NCBI GenBank assembly: GCA_025526915.1
Contig: JAHLKH010000218.1
Location: 1-38,192 of the forward strand
From: Entophlyctis helioformis
Taxonomy: Eukaryota > Chytridiomycota > Chytridiomycetes > Chytridiales > Chytriomycetaceae
Reading direction: 5' to 3'
DNA length: 38,192 nt
Below are positions 31,972-38,192 of the stretch, piece after piece. The first letter of the stretch is position 1. Each line of letters begins with the position of its first letter. The translations under genes and the position numbers were made by a program. The notes beneath the pieces were generated by a model. It searched no databases. It saw only the letters and a list, made by a program, of their open reading frames with translations, and was not told the origin of the DNA.

Positions 31972-34900
31972 TCAGCCCGAGTGGTAGCGTGCGAGCGAGC
32001 TCAGGTTCATCATCAGAATCTCCGTGCGGCCGTCCAGCTTGACGACGCCCTCCTGCCATCGATACTCAGCAGCTGCCCAACAGAGTGGCGGTACTCGCCC
32101 GTCACGACCTTGAACGCGTCCTTCTTTTCCGGAATGACCGGGTCGAGGCAGTCGGCCGGCACGCCCTGCAGGCTGTCCACACTGCCCTCGGCCTGCAGCA
32201 GCCGCACCTGCGACGCCACCGTGCCGCCAGACGCCCCGTCCACCCCGCGCACAATCGCGAGCCGCCCGTCAAACGCGCCGTCGCGGAACCGCCGCCCCGT
32301 GCGCGACGTCACGATCCGCACCTCAATGTCGGTCGTGAGCCACGCGTCGTCGGCACTCGAATCTGCCACCACCACCACACACACGTGTCAGCAACCATCC
32401 ATCCGCTCTTCGATCCCGCATCCGCTTACCAGGAACGGCAGGCGCAGAGTAGTAGTCGTGGAGCGCCGCTGCAGGCGTCGTCGGATTGAACGGTGTCGAC
32501 GGCACATACGGCGTGGCCGGGATGCCTGTATGCGGCACGCTCGCCATGCTCGGGTACATGCCCACACCGCCCGCTGCCGGCGTCTGCGGGATATACCCAG
32601 CACCAGGCGTCGACGGGAACACGGCAGGCGTCTGCGGGTGCTGTTGCTGTTGCTGCTGCTGTTGTTGTTGGTAAGGGTGGCTTTGGGGCGGCATCATCAT
32701 CGAGGGCTGGGATCCGTGGCCCAGCAGCTCGCCGCCAGGCGTGGCAGGCATGTACGGCGTCTCGGGTGCGGCCGGGGTATCCGCGAGCGCGTTCTGGTAC
32801 GGCATGCTGGCATTCCCGCCAGACGCGCTGAACGCATCGCCGGGTCGCCCGGGTGTGCGGCTGCCCGAGTCCCACGCTGGAGTACGGCTGCCAGAGTCCC
32901 AGGCAGGCGTCTTGCTGCCCGCGTTCCATGCCGGCGTGCGGCTGCCAGAGTCCCACGCAGGCGTGCGACCGCCGGCACCGTCTGCGTACGGGTTGGGCGT
33001 CGCGGACGACGTCGACGACCGATACATGGGCGTCTTGGCTCCAGACGTCGCGTACAGCGGCGTGCGCGTGTTGGTGTCGTACTGGCCATAATCGGCACGT
33101 GCCGAGCCAGGCGCAGAGCCGCCCATGCCCATGCCCATGCCCATCGATCCTCCAACCGGCCCGCTCTGGCCGGGGATCGACAGCTTGCTCTTCTCCATGT
33201 TGATCGTCTTGTTGTTGGTGTGCAGCTCGACTCGCGCGTGTGTCGGCGTGACGTCCTTGACAATGCCCAGGTAGCCCTTGTATGGGCCGCCAGAGATAAT
33301 GACCGTCTTGCCCATGAGAGGGTCGCGTCCGCCCATGCCACGGCCGCGGCCACGGCCCATACCGCCGCCTCCCTGCTGTCCGCCCATGCCGCCCATGCCC
33401 ATGCCCATCCCGCGGCCGGCAGGCGGCCCATACGGGTTGTACGCGTTGCCACCACCGTTCATGCCGTTCATGCCGTTCATGCCCATCTGCCCCGTCGGCG
33501 TCTTGGCACTCAGCGCCGTGACGTTCGAGTTGCGTGCGACGAGCAGCCCGCCATTCTCCATCGTCTCGCGGGAATGCAAGAACACGTACGACCGGAAAAT
33601 GTGCAGCACCACGGCGCGCTTGCTGGCCGCAGACGTCGGGCCGCCGGGCGGGCCGTTGGCCGACGACTCGCTCACGAGCACCGTGTCGCCAGACGTGACT
33701 GGCCGCCCGTTGGCGTCGTTGGTGATGGCTTTGGCTGACATGCGCTTGGCCGTCACCTGCTGCGGCTTGACTCGCACGACCGTGCCGTACTGGTTCAGCA
33801 CTTGCAGCATGTCCTTGTCCACCTTGACCACAACACCCATCTCGCTCGGTCTGTCGTCCGCAGTCCCGCCCAAGAGCCAGTCGGCAAGCCAGTCAGTCCC
33901 AGTCAGTCAGTCGATCCACACCACCAAGGCCAGACCAGACGCGAGCCAACACCAAGCCACGTACGAGAGCTGCACAAAGTCCTGCACGTCAAACTGGCCA
34001 AACGAGACGGCTGCCGACGTTGCATCGCTCGCAGCACGCAGATCCTTGGAAAACACTTGGATCTACTCGAAACAGCCAGGTGTTTATCAGCAACGTGTCC
34101 CCGCACCACACACTCCAAGCAGACAGGCAAGCAAACAAACGAAGCAAACGGCAACAAGGCTCACCGGCTGCAGCGTCGCGTCCGACAGAAGTGTGACAAC
34201 AGACTTGTCGACATTGAGCACAAGACCCGTCTGGTCCTTGTGCACACCATTGACAACCTTGACATGGTTGCCCTCATGGAAGCGTTTCTCAATGTCTCGC
34301 GCCGACACCTTGACGGCCTCGGTGAGACCGTACCCCTCTTCGGGCATAATGGTCACAACGTCCGCATCCACGCCCGTGATGGCACCCGGAATGTCCTTGA
34401 GATCACCGCGGACAATGAGCACGAGCTCGCCAATGTAAAAGTCGCCCGACACGCCCGTCTGGTTCGCGGTCGCGAGCATCGCGAGATCGTCACCGCGCTC
34501 GTTGATGGCGCCGCCAGAGAACCGCGTGATCTCCTCGAGCGTCGGGTTGATGTTCTCGAGCTGCAGCGACTGCACCTTGAACGCCTTTTCCAGGTATCCG
34601 TTCTTGTCAAAGAACTCGTTCTGGAACGTGTACCCGCCGTTCTGCTTCTGAAAGTCGCGCTTCCTGTTCATTGCCGTCGCGGGCGTCGGCACAAGACGGT
34701 TCAAGATCGGCCGTCAGCATCGTTAGAGACACAGACAGGCAGACACATGCACCTTCAAGGCAGGCAGGCAGACGCACTGGTAGTCGCTGGGCTGGAACAG
34801 CCGCTGCGGATGGCGCACTTCGGGCTTCTTGCGCTTGCCCGGCATCGTCGGCGCAGCGACCGTGCGCGAGTCCTTGGACGCCTCGAGACGCGGAATGAGC

Positions 34901-36194
34901 TTGACCGTCGCCATCTCGCCCGACTCTGTGACTTCCAACACCTAGCCAGCCGGCACACACATACACACGCACGCACGCACACGCACACGCCGTGTCAGCC
35001 CATCTGCCACTCTCGCCACCACCATCACAGCTCGCGGCCACACACGGCACTCGACTTGCCTGCGCCAGATCGCCGTCGTACTTGCCGCGCTTGATGCGGA
35101 CCCACGAGTGCGGCTTGACCTCGACATCCTTGGCCTTGATGGTCAGACAGTCGACCATCTCATTGACGGGCACAAGGGCCAGCTTGGACGCATACACATT
35201 CTGCACATTCTCGATCGCAGCCATGACGTGGGCCTGCTTGTCCGCCTCGATGTAGATGTAGCCCTGCAGCGAGTCGCGGCAGAACACGGACATGATCGAC
35301 AGCGGCGCCACGGCCGGATCCAGAAACTTGCGCATGAGCTGCGTGACAATGTCGCGCTCCTTGCCCGGCTTGCACCGCACGAGCCACAGCTTGGGGTCGT
35401 TGACCGACGGGATGAGCACGCTCTGCGGCACGTGGTCAAAGTCGCCGCGGTAGCCGCCGCGCGCGAGCTCCGAGCGCCCGTAGCGCTGCTTGAACCGCTC
35501 GGCAATGTCCTCGGCGTTCATCTCCTCGCTGCGCTGCAGGCTGCGGTCCAGCGCGCGGTGCCGGCTCTCGTCGCGGAACGCCGTCTCGGCCACCTGTGCC
35601 TCTTCTGTGCATCGTCGGCAGCGTGGTCAGCGACCCGTGCGTTAGTCTGCGCATGCTGCTGGTGTTCTTTGTGCTGCTCGCGCTGCGCATACTGCAGACA
35701 CGGCAGCATCCACAAGCCACAAGCCTGCCGCACCTTCAAAGCCGTCCTCGGCCTCTTCGTCGTCGTCCTCGTCCTCGTCGTCGTCCACGGCTGCCTCTTC
35801 GTCAATGAACGGGTTCGCTGCCCGGCGTCTTGCTCGCTTCCGTGGCCGTCTCTGCTTCCGCACCAGCCCACAAGCCAGCCAGCCAGCAAGCCCGTCAGTC
35901 TGCCTGCCTGCCTGCCACCAACGCAGCCAGCCAGCCAGCCACCGCCAGCACAGCTGCACTCACACCACCACCACCGCCGCCCTCGTCCTCGTCCTCGTCT
36001 TCCTCGTCCTCGTCTTCCTCGTCGTCTTCGTCGTCGTCGTCCACGTCGTCGGCACGGCCAGACCGCCGTCCCCGGTCGCCGCCGCCGCCACCACGTCGCC
36101 CGTCAAGCTCGTCATCAAGGTCGTCCATCTCCTCGTCGTCGTCCTCGTCGTCGTCGTCGTCCGCACGGCGTCGTCGGCGCACGTCGTCACTCAT
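31972..36194 (-). CDS. SPT5: SPT5, transcription elongation factor (NusG-like), with a frameshift near the C-terminus
   Basis: DSIF subunit that with SPT4 clamps RNA polymerase II. Minus-strand exons: 36194-35964, 35851-35734, 35604-35060, 34941-34778, 34663-34165, 34062-33965, 33850-32430, 32362 to the end. Order: acidic N-terminus, NPFIDEEAAVDDDED, NGN domain (LWLVRCKPGKERDIVTQLM), several KOW domains (KPHSWVRIKRGKYDGDLAQ; KDIPGAITGVD; LMGKTVIISGGPYKGYLG), then a C-terminal repeat region with TPAWDSGSR units, poly-Gln, and a last KOW. The third intron (35059-34942) is GC-AG. In the last exon the frame reads SIDGRR and stops at 32013 (1141 residues). Moving by one base at about 32055 restores the conserved SPT5 ending and a stop at 31972-31974. 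Only the given sequence is broken; whether the genome is needs checking. Confidence 0.92.
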
Positions 36195-36260
36195 GCTGCT
36201 GCGCTGCCTGGTTCGTGATTCCAAGATGCACGTCAAGCGCGACGACAACGACCAGGCGAC

Positions 36261-36266
36261 TTTATT
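36261..36266 (-). terminator. AATAAA (minus strand) after the MTFR-like gene
   Basis: TTTATT on plus, about 40 nt past the stop at 36305 and 67 nt before the SPT5 start codon. Confidence 0.5.
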
Positions 36267-36304
36267 CAAGGAGAGAGCGACGGAGAACTGGCCTCGGCGC
36301 TGCG

Positions 36305-36873
36305 TCAGTCGTAGCGATCGGCGGCCGGCGACGCATCGGACCCAGAGACAGAGCCGTGGTCAGCGTCGCTGTCGGGATACGCTTTCGCAAACCGCTGCTT
36401 GAGCGACGATGCTGTGGACACGGAATCAGCGCGCCAGTGTGTCAGTCAGTGGATGCCTCGCAACACAAGCCACAAGACGGCCACTCACTAAAGTCGGCCA
36501 TGGACATGGACCCGCCAGCCATGCGCGCTGATCGCCGCGGGAGAATCAGCGTCGTGCCGCCGGGCGATCGCGGCATTCCTGTTTTGCGCAGCCGCACCGT
36601 GGCGAGCTCTTTGGTGAGCTGGTCCGTGCGATCCACTGGGTATGCATTCGCTTGCTGTTGCTGTTGCTGTTGCTGCTGGTGGTGGTGGCGTGGTTGCTGC
36701 TGTGGCTGTTGGTGGTGTAAACTCGATGCAGCCACAGCATCGCGTAACCGCCCCAGCCGCTGGCCAAACGACTGTTGCTGTTGCTGTTGTGGTTGTTGGG
36801 ACTCGGACGACGGCGCGTTGACGACCTGCATGAGCTTGGACGGCACCTTTGGCGAAAAGAGCGACCGCGCCAT
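36305..36873 (-). CDS. MTFR-like (mitochondrial fission regulator family) protein, 3' portion certain, start uncertain
   Basis: Exons 36873-36489 and 36411-36305 on minus give 163 residues from the ATG at 36873. After a Gln/His-rich stretch comes LTKELATVRLRKTGMPRSPG, a short Arg-rich link and FTSSLKQRFAKAYPDSD. This pair mirrors the two conserved motifs at the C-terminus of human MTFR1/MTFR2 (a VKLR...RSPGG motif and an ALKxKFA motif), in the same order and with similar spacing. Those proteins act at the mitochondrial outer surface in fission. Upstream (36946-37081) an Asp-rich frame ends in QS followed by GTGAGC; a splice from there to an AAG just before VPSKLMQ would add an acidic exon, and the gene may extend further into the membrane/coiled-coil frame to the right. 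Recognition is by motif only. Confidence 0.52.
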
Positions 36874-36945
36874 GGTCAGGTGGTCGCCCAGCACGCCACC
36901 GCGGTGGCGTCGACAACCGCTTCTCCGGCGTGTTGCTCACAGACT

Positions 36946-36965
36946 GATCGTCGTCATCGTCATCG

Positions 36966-37001
<36 letters not shown>

Positions 37002-37037
37002 TCGTCATCTTCGTCGTCATCGTCATCGTCATCTTCG
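36946..37037. repeat. GAC/GAT (Asp) trinucleotide repeat
   Basis: Read on minus this is an almost unbroken run of Asp codons (about 30, with two Glu), preceded by AGFHVED and followed by QSVSNTPEK. It is either an acidic exon of the MTFR-like gene or intergenic microsatellite. Confidence 0.85.
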
Positions 37038-37071
37038 ACATGGAAGCCGGCCATCCTCATCTTTATCGTCC

Positions 37072-38192
37072 TCATCGGCATGCTGAACCGTCCGATTCAA
37101 AACTGGCCGAATGACAGGGCCTGGTGCGGATGCCCCTCGCGACAGATAGGTGCTTCTGGGCGAACTGCTCTCTCGCCGTGTCAGCCAACGCGTATTGCAG
37201 GCAGAACTGCTCCAGATCCCGTTTCACCAGCACATCCGCCAGCACATGCACCAACCTCAGCATGGTTCCCACTTTGCGCTTGAGGTTCGACAGCTCTTTG
37301 AGCACATCGCTCATCGACGGGCCGTCCATCGCTGCCTGTCGCCGCGCCATGGATGCGTCCGACGGACCCGATCTGGTAAACATTGTAAGCTGCGCCATGT
37401 CGGGCATCGGAGGCGGTTGGTGGTGGCGGCGGCATTGGAGGCGGCGGTGGCGGCAGTGCGGCAGAAGAAGCAGCAACAGCAGGATCAGCGGGAAGCCGGC
37501 AGGGCAGCCGACAGCAGCCGCGACAGCTGGTCGCGGATCTGCACCATGTGGCAGCTCAAGGCTGTCGATGCGGGTTTCGAGGCGTGCGACGCGCTGTGCG
37601 GGAGCGAGTGTCAGTTGGACGCAGCTGCAAGGCGAGCAGCTGCACGGGCGTACCTCGTCTGTGCCGCCTGCCGTGGCTGGACGATCGGACAGCAGGCTGC
37701 TGGCGGGCAGGGGCTGCTCGGATGGCTGGACAGCCGCCGCCGTGCGCCGTGCTGGCCTGTCGCGGCGTGTCCGGCCGGTCGTGGCCGCCGAGCCGTCGCT
37801 GGGCGGTGAACGGAGCGGTGTGCAGGGCTGCGAGCGCATCTGGCGAGACGGGGCGGGAGGCTGCGCAGGGCCGGCCAGGAACACGAGCACAGGCAGCACG
37901 GCGTGGGCGAGCAGGGGCGTGGCCGGCAGGTCGGGGCACGCAGCGCAGTAGGCGGCCAGTCCCGGCGCGAGCCAGCGCGCAGCACGACGGACGGCCCAGC
38001 GCACGCTCCACACGGCGACGCAGGCAGCCAGCAGCACGAGGGCGGCGGCGGCCAGCGCGGGCAGCACGTGGCAGAGCCGTCTGCGGGCGGTGCCTGCGAG
38101 TGGGTCGAGTGCTGCGAGTGCTGCGAGTGCTGCGAGTGCTGCGAGTGCTGCGAGTGTTGCAGCAACAGGCGAGCGTCTGAGAGCGGGCCGTC
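37072..38192 (-). CDS. Uncharacterised membrane-plus-coiled-coil protein, 3' part, exon structure uncertain
   Basis: A minus-strand frame is open from beyond the right edge to a stop at 37072 (373 codons). It holds Leu-Ala-Ala repeats at the edge, hydrophobic segments (LPALAAAALVLLAACVAVW and LLAHAVLPVLVFLAG), a Ser/Thr/Arg-rich stretch, then RVARLETRIDSLE and a helical block PSMSDVLKELSNLKRKVG to CLQYALADTAREQFAQKHL. A 60-nt segment starting GTACGC and ending CACAG just before RVARLET (37592-37651) has good donor, CTGAC branch and acceptor, so it is probably an intron although it keeps the frame. Other splices toward the Pro-rich alternative frame near 37430-37450 are possible. The order coiled coil, Pro-rich, conserved C-terminal motifs would suit an MTFR-type protein if joined to the gene on its left. 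Function not assigned. Confidence 0.42.
   Translation of the reverse strand, partial: RPALRRSPVAATLAALAALAALAALAALDPLAGTARRRLCHVLPALAAAALVLLAACVAVWSVRWAVRRAARWLAPGLAAYCAACPDLPATPLLAHAVLPVLVFLAGPAQPPAPSRQMRSQPCTPLRSPPSDGSAATTGRTRRDRPARRTAAAVQPSEQPLPASSLLSDRPATAGGTDEVRPCSCSPCSCVQLTLAPAQRVARLETRIDSLELPHGADPRPAVAAAVGCPAGFPLILLLLLLLPHCRHRRLQCRRHHQPPPMPDMAQLTMFTRSGPSDASMARRQAAMDGPSMSDVLKELSNLKRKVGTMLRLVHVLADVLVKRDLEQFCLQYALADTAREQFAQKHLSVARGIRTRPCHSASFESDGSACR
38106..38159. repeat. 9-nt tandem repeat at the right edge
   Basis: Six copies of CGAGTGCTG (last one with a single change). On the minus frame it codes for Leu-Ala-Ala units just before the first hydrophobic segment. Confidence 0.95.

Noticed and set aside
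31906..33738. 610-codon plus-strand open frame
   Set aside because: Antisense to the SPT5 C-terminal exons; the minus frame has clear KOW domains and repeats, while this one is Arg/His-rich with no domain.
35108..37114. 668-codon plus-strand open frame
   Set aside because: Antisense shadow of SPT5 exons 1-3 and the MTFR-like region; composition follows the complementary Asp and Gln codons.
38106..38159. Short tandem repeats as a possible CRISPR-like array
   Set aside because: A 9-nt unit with no spacers, within a eukaryotic coding frame; a simple minisatellite.

Overview
This is eukaryotic nuclear DNA, GC-rich, with intron-dense genes packed closely on both strands. About 70 introns can be placed. 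Nearly all are 50-125 nt, with GTRAGT-like donors, a CTGAC/CTAAC-like branch site and YAG acceptors. The gene set points to an early-diverging, probably zoosporic (chytrid-like) fungus. It mixes fungal-style secreted polysaccharide-active proteins and a PAS-kinase-type kinase with genes familiar from animals: spastin with an N-terminal membrane hairpin, BORCS8, a SWSAP1-like Shu-type protein and an MTFR-like protein. The taxonomic call is inference from gene content; no rRNA is present to test it. I see no mobile element, tRNA, rRNA or CRISPR array.

Layout, left to right: (1) 3' part of ALG6 glucosyltransferase (+), cut by the left edge; (2) spastin AAA ATPase (+), starting only 22 nt after the ALG6 stop; (3) BORCS8-like BORC subunit (-), tail to tail with spastin; (4) a secreted lytic polysaccharide monooxygenase with a Thr-rich linker and Cys-rich tail module (+); (5) PBDC1/YPL225W family protein (+), 37 nt downstream; (6) a PAS-kinase-type Ser/Thr kinase with a 740-residue disordered N-terminus (+); (7) a second secreted LPMO-like modular protein that seems to lack the copper histidines (+); (8) separase, 18 exons (+); (9,10) a tandem pair of AIFM2/FSP1-type FAD oxidoreductases (+); (11) a Gln-rich protein I do not recognise (-); (12) a SWSAP1-like protein (+), divergent from and overlapping the start of 11; (13) SPT5 elongation factor (-), with an apparent one-base deletion in its last KOW domain; (14) a short MTFR-like protein (-); (15) the 3' part of a membrane-plus-coiled-coil reading frame running off the right edge (-), possibly part of the same gene as 14.

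Most genes are housekeeping and do not form one pathway. The local themes are two modular secreted polysaccharide-binding/oxidising proteins flanking PBDC1 and the kinase, and the tandem oxidoreductase pair, whose shared intron positions and near-identical intron end point to recent duplication or gene conversion. Four introns use GC-AG rather than GT-AG boundaries, a high share. I do not see a wholly new multi-gene system. The best leads are the His-less LPMO-like protein, the orphan Gln-rich protein, the SWSAP1-like protein without an obvious Walker A, the MTFR-like gene in a fungal context and the SPT5 frameshift.
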